A stretch of DNA of 64,000 bases from Sipunculus nudus (GCA_026874595.1 CM049309.1:21548033-21612032); one strand, 5' to 3'; shown: positions 49,712-61,459, counted from the first letter of the stretch. Translations and numbers: made by a program. The notes: generated by a model not told the origin, from the letters alone.

Positions 49712-50350
49712 CGTATTGGCGGTAAAGTAAGTGCGCACGCGTCACCTGCCGGCCTAGTTCAGCTTGACCTAGATACATAATCGCTGTTAGCCGTGAAACA
49801 ATTGCTAAACGAGTAAGGTCAAGGACTCTAAGCTCATATGTAAACAAAGAGAGCTATTACCATTCATGTGAACGTAAACCTACCCGGGTCGCTGTCAAGC
49901 AAGATCAGTTGAAGATCGCTAAACTCAAATAGACTATATGGTACTAACCATACGCTAGATTCTACACAAAACAGTAACCAGAGATCTCTGAAGGAACTGG
50001 ACTTTATTGTTTTTATACAAACCATGGACTCAGTAAATATCCTGTATTTTTAATGTGAAGGACTGTCGTATTGACACATCAACGCACACACACTCACATC
50101 TATGTCTCTGTATGTATTGTCTTGAATTATATTTGTGAATTTAACCTGATGTCTCATAGTTTCTATTGATCTGGGTATATGATTGTTTGGTATTTTTATA
50201 CACGTCCTTAAAAGAACCTGGAAATGTCACCTGTAATGACCGGGATCTAATTTCTTGATTAGTGAAATCAAGTGGCGAGCGTAAACCCATTATATTTTTT
50301 ATAGGATATATCCGTTGTAAAGTTATCACGTTTAGTCAGGGGTGACACCT
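49712..50350 (-). repeat. ~640-bp LTR-like repeat, inverted copy 1
   Basis: Nearly identical, in reverse complement, to 58,664-59,308. In minus sense it starts AGGTGTCACCCCTGAC and contains a TATAAAA-like box and an AATAAA about 190 bases further on. It ends TTACCGCCAATACG. This promoter-then-polyA order is what an LTR shows, but clear TG...CA ends and a target duplication were not found. Confidence 0.65.
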
Positions 50351-51743
50351 AGGTTATAATATTTTTGTTCCAACAGCACCCATCTCCGTATCTGAGCCGG
50401 GCAAGTGGAAACACGGCTTAAAAACTACTATTATATACCGTCACATAGAAGCCTTCTTTTTAATAACGGATTTATTTAGCCCTCGAAAAATATGTTCATT
50501 ATAAAACTGGATATTAACCACAGATAATACTTTCTTAAAGGAGGACACTGAGCAAATTTTCAAAAACACACGGAGATACAGGCATAAACGAAACCTATAT
50601 TTCTTAGGACCGCATACATTCATCTAAGTTCATGAATTTTCAGGAATAATCTTGTCCACTCCACAGTTGTCGGCCAAAAGTTTTATTCACCTTTGTAAAA
50701 TCGCGTCACCTTTGCCTGAAAAAAGATTTATACCTATTTCCATTAGACATTACGGTTTAGTTATGTCTCGGGATGATGTTTTTCTTAATATTACCAATGA
50801 AAACTGATGTGTTGCTCCTTATCTCTTTACATAACATTGTTGTGGTCTCAATGAAATCAACTGGATTTGGGAAAATAAAAGTTTCCGTATCCCCCAATGT
50901 AGAAAACTTCTCAATTTTCAAAACACATATGCACAGAACACAATATATTTAAATTTTATTAACCTAACCGGGTAAATATCCCTGAATATAAGAGCATATA
51001 AGTGATCCTATAGTCGTGAATACACGACCTAGCAGGCATTTATATTGATTTGGCAAGTATGCTCGCTGGTAGTAGTTTAGGCTCTCTTATTTCAGAGGGG
51101 GTAAAATGGCGCTGGTGGTCCTAGCGCAGTAGTTTTGGCAATCTGTATTATAATTGACGGTAGTCGCACTCAACCACTGTCAGGAAACTCAATAGTTTTT
51201 AAACCATGTAAACCGAGGGCATGATGCCGTTTTTGGCCAATAATCATGGTTTCAATAATGGCGACCTAATTTGCATACTCCAAAAATAAAATAGACCCAA
51301 CCCTCGATTTATAATGTCATAAATCTTTGACCAAACACATACATGTGACAACAGACATGGATAAATATATATTATAAATGTATGTTTGTTTGTATGTATA
51401 ATGCGCGCCATCTTCCGACCTGACTCATCTTAAGATTTGTCTGACCAGATAACCCATATCGGATCTTAAGATCGGTCAGACCCATTCACTTATCCCCAAT
51501 GCATGTTTTTGAAATGGCGAGATTGATCAGACCAATAACCAAATTCAGGAATCAGTATAAATATACATTCGGCAAGTAACGGGGGTCACAAAACAGCATT
51601 TATATCGTCTTCTCTTTTCATATTTTTCATTCAAAGCTATATGTATAAATGCATCGGTATAGATCATGATCGGGTATTAGGTCTGTTCCATCTTAAGATT
51701 TCTTATGTGAAAGTAAACTCTGTAAGCTACATGATGGAGCAGT
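50351..51743. other. Intergenic, nothing recognised
   Basis: AT-rich with only short frames and no domain or repeat I can name. Confidence 0.5.
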
Positions 51744-52070
51744 ATGGGTTTTTATACGCAAACATATGCAACTCGTACTACAAAGAGATTAAAAGATATT
51801 ATCAAAAGATTCTCATTTAATGAAGATGAATATGCTCAGGCAGGGTTGGTTAGTGAAATTACTGAATGTCTTGATTGTACCATGTATATTGATAATGATA
51901 ATTTATATATATATATACCCCTTCCACGGATCCAGCAACATGTGATAACGACTGATGTTAAATGTGCGGGTACGTTATATATAGAAGAACACTTGTTATC
52001 CCCTCGCAACGAAGTTGCAGGAGGGGATACAGTAAAGGCGTTTTCACGAATGCGTCCGAACGAATTTTAA
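51744..52070 (+). CDS. Unrecognised 108-codon ORF
   Basis: An open frame with mixed composition, including TTKRLKDIIKRFSFNEDEYA and VKCAGTLYIEEHLL. It is not repeat-derived at its start but overlaps an element terminus at its 3' end (from about 52,034). No domain, signal peptide or membrane segment is evident, and no promoter or splice partner was found. It may be a lone exon or a chance frame. Confidence 0.2.
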   Translation: MGFYTQTYATRTTKRLKDIIKRFSFNEDEYAQAGLVSEITECLDCTMYIDNDNLYIYIPLPRIQQHVITTDVKCAGTLYIEEHLLSPRNEVAGGDTVKAFSRMRPNEF

Positions 52071-52075
52071 GTCCG
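52034..52075 (+). repeat. Extra terminus copy outside the large palindrome
   Basis: 'aaggcgttttcacgaatgcgtccgaacgaa' is a diverged copy of the palindrome's end (52,140-52,172), suggesting an older related element into or beside which the palindromic one inserted. Confidence 0.5.
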
Positions 52076-52139
52076 AACGAAAATTTGCTGTACGAATGAA
52101 AAAAAAATCCATTATTTTATGTTGGTGAATACACACTAA

Positions 52140-52344
52140 AGGCGGTTTCACACCGGATGCGTCCGAACGAATATGACACGCATGAATATTTCTGTCGTTC
52201 TGACTAAAATCCTGTCGCATCCGAAATTTCATTCACACCAAATCCGAACGATATTTTTGGTTTCCGACCGATGAGTTTTCTTCTCCGAAATTCGTAATGG
52301 ACAGCTATATGAGAAATATATCGGATGCCCTACAATATAGGCTT

Positions 52345-52417
<73 letters not shown>

Positions 52418-53952
52418 ACAGAAAAATGTCGAATATTTTTGAACTTGTACATTGATTTCTCATTAATTTTGTAATTTATATTAATTAATAATAAATTTTA
52501 TCTCTGAATGTACTGACTGTATAATTGAAAATTATTGGGCCTAGGGGAGTAGCTAGATATCAGCTATAGTCATGAGTTCACAGGTGACATATATTGATAC
52601 CACAGAATGGACCCAGATTCCCTTTTCAACATGCCTTTAAAAATAATTGTGCAACCTGGTGTTTCAACAGAACAGATGCCATTGTAACAGATTCCATTGT
52701 AATCATCCCCCCACCCCTATCAGAGAATAACTGTAATATATTGCGAATAATATATTAAGAATAAGAATTTACCATGAAATATTATATCTTAATCTGGTTT
52801 AAAAGTCTAAATTGTTTGTCCTCGAATGTAAATTAAAATAAGAGACCTAGCGGCAATTGAAATCCCCTTTAATTAAAATATAATCCCCCAAGGAAATATA
52901 CATATTATATAAAAAGAAGTCTGATTTTAAGAGAATTATCAAAAAGTTATAAATATATGTTTAAATCAAATAAATTTAAAATAACACCTCTTTTTATATT
53001 TTTTTCACATAATTTTAGAACAGTGGACAAGGAAACAACATTTCTTTGTTGTACAGTCTTATATATTAAATATAGGTAACGTACAAATGAACCAGTCTGG
53101 TTATAAATGTTCACCTTCAACACAAAAGAGCTGGAACATTTATAACCAGACTGGTTCATTTGTTCGTTACATATTTGATATAAAATACAAAGAAATGTTG
53201 TTTCCTTGTCCACTGTTCTAAATTTATGTGCTAAAAGAAAAAATATAATATATAAATAATAATTCTAATTCTTAATATGTTATTTGCAATATATTACAGT
53301 TATTCTTTGAAGGGGGGGGGGGGTAATATCCCCTAGTTCTCCTCCATATATTGACCCCCCTGATTATAAGTAAGCTGTATAAGCGATATGTACACAAATA
53401 AGCAACATTATCCAGGACGTGGTGCTCATTACCCAACCCCTCCTCCCGAAAATAAATGTTCCGGGATAAATTTAGAAACAAAATATAAAAAAAAGTATTA
53501 AAAAAACAATAACCTTTTTTATGTGTCATTTTTATTTTTACAAAAGTATTATTTTTAGTTAAACGTTTTGCATATAAACAGAAGTTTCAAAGCTTTCGGC
53601 AGACTGTTCAAAATCATATTGGCAGATTTGAAAATCAAATATAAATCAAATTAAACTAGTGATTCAAACTTTAATTTAACTTGAAATGAAGGAGTTCCAA
53701 TGGAATCTGTTCTGTTGAAACAACACGTTGCACAATAATTTTTAAAGGCATGTTGAAAAGGAATCTGGGTCCAGTCAGTGGTATATGTCACCTGTGAACT
53801 CATGACTATAGCTGGTACCTAGCAAGGCCCAATATTTTTCAATTATACAGTCAGTACACTCAGAGATTAACTTTATTATTAATTATTATGAATTACAAAA
53901 TTAATGAGAAAATCAATTAATAAGTTCAAAAGTATTCGACATTTTTCTGTAT

Positions 53953-54020
<68 letters not shown>

Positions 54021-54240
54021 ATGGCAATGGCAATAAAGCCTATATTGTAGTGCTTCCGATATATTTCTCATATAGCTGTCGAATACGAATTTCGGAGAAG
54101 AAAATTCCTCAGTCGGAAACCAAAAACATCGTTCGGATTTGGTATGAATGAAATTTCGGATGCGACAGGATTTTAGTCGGAACGACAGAAATATCTGTTC
54201 GTGTCATATTCGTTCGGACGCATCCGGTGTGAAACCGCCT
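52140..54240. mobile_element. 2.1-kb nested palindromic (foldback) element
   Basis: The left arm 52,140-~52,690 and right arm ~53,690-54,240 are inverted copies of each other. Ends are AGGCGGTTTCACACCGGATG and its complement, and each arm includes a matching (AT)n tract (52,349-52,411 and 53,955-54,016). The 3-base flanks are TAA and TAC, compatible with a decayed PIF/Harbinger-type duplication. The centre holds a second palindrome (arms ~53,022-53,115 and ~53,125-53,220) and inverted pieces of the hAT MITE family seen at 2,921 and 48,638 (tcatccccccac...agagaataa at 52,707-52,735; complement at 53,300-53,359). No transposase is encoded. Confidence 0.8.
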
Positions 54241-54595
54241 TACCGCCTCCGTTCGTGCATCGTGCCGTGCGTCAGTTCTCCCACCCGTTCGTCCATCCGT
54301 CCGGAATTGGTTTGTTGACCGATTTTAAGCCAAACGTTTCGAACATAACCATTTATCTTGCACATATGGCTCACCCAACCATAGTTGAAGAACCCTATCG
54401 ATTTTGAGGTCACCGGGCCAAAGGTCAAGGCCACGTCAACCACGTGAACCCATTTTAAGCCAAACCGTTTGACCAAAACCTTTCGTATTTGACATATGGC
54501 TCATCAGAACCCTCTTTATTTTGAGGTCACAGGGACAAAGGTGAAGGTCACAGAGCTGCCCTCGTCATTTTCCACATCATCATGTCCGTTACACC
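54241..54595 (+). repeat. AGGTCA-rich dispersed repeat
   Basis: Two tandem, diverged ~95-bp units contain 'ttttgaggtcac.ggg.caaaggt.aaggtcac', 'cacatatggctca' and 'ttttaagccaaac', preceded by a CCGTTCGTCCATCCGTCC stretch. I associate this unit with repeats that are widespread in bivalve genomes. It is non-coding. Confidence 0.6.
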
Positions 54596-54599
54596 GCTC

Positions 54600-55434
54600 A
54601 GGCAATAACTAGGGTTTTTACGCCGCAGTTTTGCCTCTTCGGGTACCCCCCTCTTTGCACTGAGGTCGCCAGAACTGACACGCCAGCCAGCCAGGTCCGG
54701 CCCGCCCTCGCTGACCGACCACCACCGGGGAATCCCCCAAGTAAACCCGGGAGCCTGAGCCTAGCAACCAGCCAGTAATGTCCGAGCGTCACCGGCCTAC
54801 CCCTGGACTACCGTGAGTCCTGCCCTGAGCCTTGTCCCTTTCGACCAGGTACCGTGTTCGTTCGATCGGAGCCTTTTCTGGAGCCTTTACTGGTTCTTGT
54901 GCCATCATGCTTGAGCCTTGTCCCTGCTGGTCCTGACCGGACCCCCGGTTTTTACGTCTCGGAGCCTTGTCCCTGATCCTTTCGGGATCCCCTCAACTTT
55001 TATCCACCAAACGGCTGGCTCTTTAGGGCCTGGTTCCATACTGCCGGCAACGGGCTGGCCTACTCTTCTATCGAAAAACAGTATGCGATCTTTTACGTGC
55101 CCATCCCCTTCTGGACACGGGACCGCCATTTTACGTCCTCATCCGATGGACGGCCCGTATTTTGCTTTTGCAGTCGGGCGCTGCAGAGCCCGGAGCCTTT
55201 CTACCCCTCCCCCACTTTTTCTAGTGGGGTGATGATACTGGGGTTCCGTTTGCCACTGATTTTTTGCCAGTCGAGCCACATTTTGAGGTCTTTATAGAAC
55301 TTCTCTTGCTTCACCTTTTCGACATAGCCTTTGCTCAACCTTAGTATGTGGTCTTTCACATATTCTATTTCTGCCTTCTCGTGAAGCACAGATACTCGGG
55401 TTCGAGGCGGGAGTCTCAAGGGCATTTTCCACAT
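54600..55434 (-). other. GC-rich island with minus-strand ORF, unrecognised
   Basis: A sharply GC-richer block than both flanks. On the minus strand, 55,434-55,201 encodes 77 residues (LRLPPRTRVSVLHEKAEIEY, then LKMWLDWQKISGKRNPS). A second frame (55,129-54,905) is Gly/Arg/Lys-rich, with repeated 'GDKAQG'-like text coming from recurrent GAGCCTTGTCCCT words on the plus strand. It may be the gag-like part of a retroelement or a decayed gene; no catalytic motif is visible. Confidence 0.3.
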
Positions 55435-55474
55435 GATATATCTTATATCCTATATACAAATTTTGTAATCTAAT

Positions 55475-56460
55475 ACCTATGAAAGGAATTCGGTCCACCT
55501 TTGTTCGCAATGTTCTCTTTAACCGCGTTGCGTAAGATACTGTGCGAAACCTCATCTTATTATTGTTCCCGCAGTGTCCTCTGCCGATATGAGAATGAAT
55601 ATTTTTTTCATGTTCACGTCATTTTGATTGATATTTGAATTTTTTTTATGTTTCCACCGAAAGCAGCCGAACTGCCTTCGGCAAAGATCGGATTGCCTGT
55701 GCGGTCCAATGCAACACAGGAATAAGGACAATATTTTGCAAATGAACAACCCAAGCTTTCATTGAAGGATTAAAGCATGTTTGGCCTGACATTTGAACCA
55801 GGCTTTGACCCACTTAAAAAAACACATAACTCTCGCATTATGAAAAGGAGGGGTTCGACCCTGGGCGATAAATGACAAGACCTAATACAAGGTCCCCATT
55901 TAAGGAAAAGGGGTGGGAATGGGGCGGGCTTTCCAGAACTCAGAATTGGTCTGATACGATTAAAAACGGTTCCTACTCCAACTGGGTCCGCTTCTGCTAC
56001 TAACGAGGTATGCATATTTCCGTATCTTTTTTTCAGGAATAGTTTCCTTCCTTTAAACGTACATTAAAGTAATTGTTCATGTCTTCCTCATATCAACCTA
56101 TTCTTTATCTGTCCAACAATAGTAACCAGTGAAAGATCATCGAAAACCTGAATGCCCCCGCGTCCCATTCCGGTTCGTAAATGTAAACATCATCACTCAC
56201 CAGCTCTTCAAGATAAACATACCGGTATATGGATTTCTTGCCGAGACCGCAGCGCCACAAACAAAATAAATGCCAAAAAAATATTTGTACATGTCTTATT
56301 ATGACAGTATCTCGCTGAAAATCTATATTTTCTTTTAACTTTTAGAATAAAAAAAAAATGAGCCAACATTCCTCATATTAGTTAATGCGTCTCTCCGGTC
56401 CTGGTAAAAAAGCCTGGTATACCGGGTTTACCAGCTTGTACCTTATATAATGAAAAGAAT
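55475..56460 (+). repeat. ~1-kb dispersed repeat family, copy B
   Basis: Same orientation and same landmarks as 3,603-4,590, diverged by substitutions and small indels throughout. It is followed directly by unrelated sequence at 56,461. Confidence 0.75.
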
Positions 56461-57016
56461 TATTTAAAAATCTTTAAAAGCGAGGTTCTCGTCGGTCACC
56501 AAGTAAATGCCGTAGAGTAAACACAGCAGATTATTATACGCGCAGTGTATAAAAAAAGTGGGAGAGAGCCCTGGTGCATGGAAGAAAACACACACACTGT
56601 GGTCGCTCTGTTGATAATGTGAATTTTCTTGTGGTTGTAAGGTGTATACGGATTTAATGTTTGGCAGGGATATACACTTGTTACCGGTCGTTTTGAGGAT
56701 AAAAAAATTGAAGCAGAAAGATAAGTAGTTTTTTTTCAGAGTTTTAATATAAAAAATTGAATTGTATTTGGCATTGGCCTTTCCTACTGGAACCACAGGC
56801 AAGGGGTATTACCTAATTACATAACGCTTTGGCAATGGACGGTTGACCATAAACATAACACCAGGTCTCTCGGTCTCGGGTTGTTGTGTGAGCCACACAG
56901 GGTCTTGAGAACAATGTACCATTGAACTCCAGTCCCTGCCTGGCAGTATATACAATGTTACATTGACAGGGTTTCTGATATATGATATTTCTATGAAATG
57001 AAAGTAAAATTGTGAT
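56461..57016 (+). other. Spacer and probable 5' UTR of a LINE
   Basis: No gene. The last ~200 bases lead directly into the LINE ORF1 start at 57,017 and may be its 5' untranslated region. Confidence 0.3.
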
Positions 57017-57323
57017 ATGAATGGCAAATCAAAAAGGAAAAGATCTGTAATATCCAATTCTTCCTCAGCATCTCCAAACAGTCCGTCAAGAGTAAACAAT
57101 TTCATTTCATCTTCATCATAAACAAGACAAACCTAAGTGTAAAAAAATTGGGAAGTGTGTCCAAGGAAACCTTAAAAAAAATGCATGAAGAGCTAGAAAA
57201 GAAAATTGTTAGACATGTTACTGAGAAATATGAAAGAACAGTAGAACATTTAGAATCAGAGGTACTTACTCTAGAACATGAAAACACAGAAATCAAAACT
57301 GAAATAGTTAAACTCTCAGACAG

Positions 57324-59349
57324 CAGGGGCGGATCCAGGATTTTTTAACAGCGGGAGCTAGAATCAGAAACTGGTTTTAATTTCATACAGATAAAGTGCA
57401 AATTATAATATATATATATATCTACTATTTAGAAGTGTAAAAACATTGGCAATGTTTGGACGAAACGTAAATGCAGACTCAAAAGTAAAAATTTTCATAT
57501 TATGATTATTGGTAATTTTATTTGAAAATATATTTCGGAAGTACTTGCAAACTCGCTCATCCGTTGTATACTCTTGTACAATGCTTGACAGGCAGTAAAT
57601 ACTAAATAAATTACAAAAAGCATAACAGCTTAATAATTTGGCGCAATATATAATAAAGAAGCAACATTTTCTTGTTTAAGATAACCTCCAGTATGTGTTA
57701 TAAATGCAGGCTTGATGATTATATTAATCTGTAAAATCACGCATCCATGTATATAACTTAGGACAGCTGCTCTTTATTTGGGTAAAATTACACAAATACG
57801 AGTGCATTAACATGAACAAAAAAAATCTAATCGTGATCCTTAAGTACGAAAAGACTTTTTTTTTTGCAAAATTGCATATAACTTCATAGTATTCGCATAT
57901 TTTGAGAATTTGGTTGGGGGGGGAGCAGTTATATACCCAACCCCATAACCTATATATGCGCTATTATCATTTGTGATCATATCAAAGGAGTGGAAAATTA
58001 GAACCGAGCACATGCACACAAGGACGCATCTATAAGCATTCCTCTATTATATCAAAACCAAGTTTACCCATGCATTCATAAAATAAATGCAAACGTAAAC
58101 ATTCATAAGTAATAAGCAACATTGAATAATGTAAATATTAATGTGAGGCAAACCGATACCCAATTATAATTAGTTAAATACTCGAACTACAGCTGATTTT
58201 TCAAGTTGATTTTACTCATTCGAGATTATTTTGAATAACCAGAAGCTTGAATTAATCTTTCCTGTGTGCGGCTACTATATAAAAGAGCTTATCAGCTTAC
58301 GGTAAATTTGATCTCTGGCATTTTCGTCTTGATGTATTATAAAGCATTTGTTATCTAGTATATATTTATATACCATTGATAACTGCATTGCTGATCGATA
58401 AGAAATATTCATAAATTAATGCTGTGGGTATAATATTTAATTTTCCTGTCACATTTTGAAAAGTTGTTCTTTTCACCATATACGTCTAACCATTCGAAAA
58501 TTCGAACGGATATATACAGCCCAATCTTAGTCATTAATCATTTACATGTTATAAATGACGAGCCAGCACGTTTTCAGATTTTAATTCTGCAATCATAAAA
58601 AAGACCATGCATATACATACACTGTTTACTGTGTTGTTTACTGTGTATGTATTTCCCAAAACAAGGTGTCACCCCTGACTTAACGTGATAACTTTACAAC
58701 GGATATATCCTATAAAACAATAAGATGGGTTTACGCTCGCCACTTGATTTCACTAATCAAGAAATTAGATCCCGGTCATTACAGGTGACATTTCCAGGTT
58801 CTTTTAAAGACGTGTATAAAAATAGCAGACAATCATATACCCAGATCAATAGAAACTATGAGACATCAGGTTAAATTCACAAATATAATTCAAGACAATA
58901 CATACAGAGACACAGATGTGAGTGTGTGTGCGTTGATGTGTCAATACGACAGTCCTTCACATTAAAAATACAGGATATTTAGTCCATGCTTTGTATAAAA
59001 ACAATAAAGTCCAGTTCCTTCAGAGATCTCTGGTTACTGTTTACTGGTTACTGTGTAGAATCTAGCGTATGGTTAGTACCATATAGTCTTTCTGAGTTTA
59101 GCGATCTTCAACTGATCTTGCTTGACAGCGACCCAGGCAGGTTTACGTTCACATGAATGGTAATAGCTCTCTTTGTTTACATATGAGCTTAGAGACCTTG
59201 ACCTTACTCGTGTAGCAATTGTTTCACGGCTTACAGCGATTATGTATCTAGATCAAGCTGAACTAGGCCGGCAGGTGACGCGTGCGCACTTACTTTACCG
59301 CCAATACGCCAATATAGCCCCCAAAGCTCCCCCTCTGGATCCACCACTG
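57324..59349 (+). mobile_element. 2-kb TIR element inserted in the LINE
   Basis: The element starts CAGGGGCGGATCCAGG and ends CTGGATCCACCACTG, an imperfect inverted terminus, and GACAG is repeated at both edges (57,319-57,323 and 59,350-59,354). It has no transposase. A G-run plus 'cccaaccccataacc' near 57,914-57,950 looks like an internal end of another element. Its right third is the second ~640-bp LTR-like repeat. The terminus resembles hAT, but the visible duplication is 5 bp, not 8. Confidence 0.65.
58664..59308 (+). repeat. ~640-bp LTR-like repeat, copy 2
   Basis: The inverted partner of 49,712-50,350. In plus sense it starts AGGTGTCACCCCTGAC, shows GTGTATAAAAATAG near 58,811, AATAAA near 59,003, and ends TTACCGCCAATACG. 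The two copies differ by few substitutions and one short insertion. Confidence 0.65.
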
Positions 59350-60599
59350 GACAGAAAACAGCTCTAGAGGAACAGTGTTATAAAACAGCAGCCACTGAGG
59401 CTATTGATGCAAAGAAAAGGGCTATTGAACTAGAACAGTATTCTAGAAAAACTACTGTCAGAATATTTGGTTTACCTGAGAGTGAACAAAGCACAAATGG
59501 TTCAGAAAACTGTACAGAATTGGTACAAAAGCTTTTTAAAGAAAAACCGAGGTTTGACCTGGATACAACAGAGGTTAATATTGCAGTTAGGGTAGGCAGA
59601 CATCCAAGAGACAGTAAACCCAGGGCCCTGTTGGTCAAATTTGTTAGAAGGGCTGTCAAAGGTTCAGTCATGAGAGAACGCAGGAAATTAAAAGGTACAG
59701 GAATTCTCATGACTGATGACTTATGTAAAGAGTTGTAGCAACGTGGCATTCAGTTAATAACCAAGGAATTCACGTTATATATGTTTATGTTTATAGTTAT
59801 TTCAAAGCCGTTTTATGCCTACGAGCTTCTCCTTCACACTCGTTATTTTGAACTTTAAGACCAGTTTTAGTTTCATACAAAATACAAGCAGATAGTGCTT
59901 GCTTGAAAATAATGAAGCCAGACTAAACTATGAGTCTCAGGAAATTTAAAGATGTGAAAATATATATATAATGTATGCATGTGTATGTATGTATGTATGC
60001 ATGTCTGCCTGTATATTGCGCAAGAGAGCCTAGGGCTATGATTCCGAGAAACTAATTGCCTTTTACCTTTGCACACAATCGTAGCTGGCGACAGATGGCA
60101 CAGCGATACCCCCCTTCGAACAATAATTTAATATATCTCTTGATTTATAGAGAAATAACGAAAATGTCTCCCTCTAGGGACACACGTTGCATCATTCCCG
60201 ACAGTTTAGGACCAAAAACGTGCATATCCAAACAGGCATGGTCACAGAGGAGTCCGTGACAGAAATTCCGTACGACCACCGTCAATTACAATTTCAACAT
60301 CAAATGTATATTAACTCCACACATGTGTACATTGCCGTGGTTTATCTTTATAAAGTTTTGAGCATTTAATTAAATTTGAATTTGGCAACTAACTAAAAAT
60401 GGCAATTAACTAAAAAAATTCAGGTCAGAAGAGAATATTTAATATATAAATATATAATTAAATATGTAAATAAATTTTATCTCTTTTGTGACGTTTGTCT
60501 CATTTCCTGTAAAATAAAATAGAAGGGGGGGGGGGGAAGTCATTGCAATTATACAGTTCTTACAGGATAGTTATTGGTGTTTCAGTATTTTATGATCGA

Positions 60600-60990
60600 C
60601 CGAGATTTTTATATTTTTTCACATCGTCTCCACTTCCATTGGAAATTTATTTTCTCCTCAATGTTTTTGTTCATTCGGACAGTTTGTAGTATTGATGATC
60701 CAACTATTATCTGAGGATTTAGGCGTGGTCCAAAAAGCATCATTCCGCTCTTAACCTTGCCGATACACGTCCCCTTAATATCAAACTCACGCAGGTTCTC
60801 GCCTGCATGGACGCTCGTGTACCTTCGTGTCGACACCCGCGCCTTTCACGAACCCTCAAAGGTTTATTTATTCCAATTTCTCCCAAAAATTATGCCACAA
60901 ACTGTGTCACTATGCACCCCTTGTGACCTTTGTCTCACCTTCGCCGCCAGTTATCATATCAATTTTATTTCAGGCCCGTTATGGTCCATC
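60600..60990 (-). pseudogene. Decayed antisense coding-like fragment, copy B
   Basis: Minus-strand reading gives VHAGENLREFDIKGTCIGKV, KSGMMLFGPRLNPQIIVGSS and LQTVRMNKNIEEKINFQ with upstream frame breaks. It matches the more damaged copy at 40,590-40,990. The product is unknown. Confidence 0.4.
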
Positions 60991-61459
60991 TTAATGTAAA
61001 CCTCAACAGACCCATACTAGTGTTACTCGTATCAGTAACACGCTACACGTGTTAAAACTGTAAAATCTACCTGGAATTTTAAAAGTGGTTGCAACGATAC
61101 GAATAAATAAATCGGTATAATTCCCCTTTCGTAAAGGTCTATAGGTTGCCTCATCAGACTAAAAGACTCTTCACCTATAGATCATTCTGCACAAACTAAA
61201 TTTAAACCTGCTTTCTATATATCGCCTTATAATTATGGTAATAAGATAATGTATAACTGTCTGATCGATTCATCAATTCCCTCATTAGCCTGTTGAAAAT
61301 TTGACATCAACGATGACGGCCTAATAACAAAACATTATTATATATAAGAAAATTTACATCATTAAAAATTTCCTAATGCGAACATGTGTCTCTGTAATCT
61401 TTCCTTGCTTGCATGACATCTTGACGTCATGTCGCCATGGGTACAACGAGGCCATCACG

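Larger units (their letters stand above)
57017..59738 (+). pseudogene. LINE ORF1 (coiled-coil + RNA-binding type), interrupted by a 2-kb insertion
   Basis: The start at 57,017 reads MNGKSKRKRSVISNSSSASP, then a stop. A neighbouring frame continues with LKKMHEELEKKIVRHVTEKY and LESEVLTLEHENTEIKTEI, a coiled coil. After the insertion (57,324-59,349) the frame resumes: RAIELEQYSRKTTVRIFGLP, VNIAVRVGRHP, PRALLVKFVRRAVKGSVMR and LKGTGILMTDDLCKEL, ending at a stop at 59,738. This order matches L1-type ORF1 proteins, which coat element RNA. In-frame stops and frame changes show the copy is dead. The ORF2 that should follow is missing because the kinase duplication begins right after. Confidence 0.8.

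Noticed and set aside
52947-53213. 88-codon minus-strand ORF
   Set aside because: It lies across the inner palindrome of the foldback element; its two halves are inverted copies of the same sequence.
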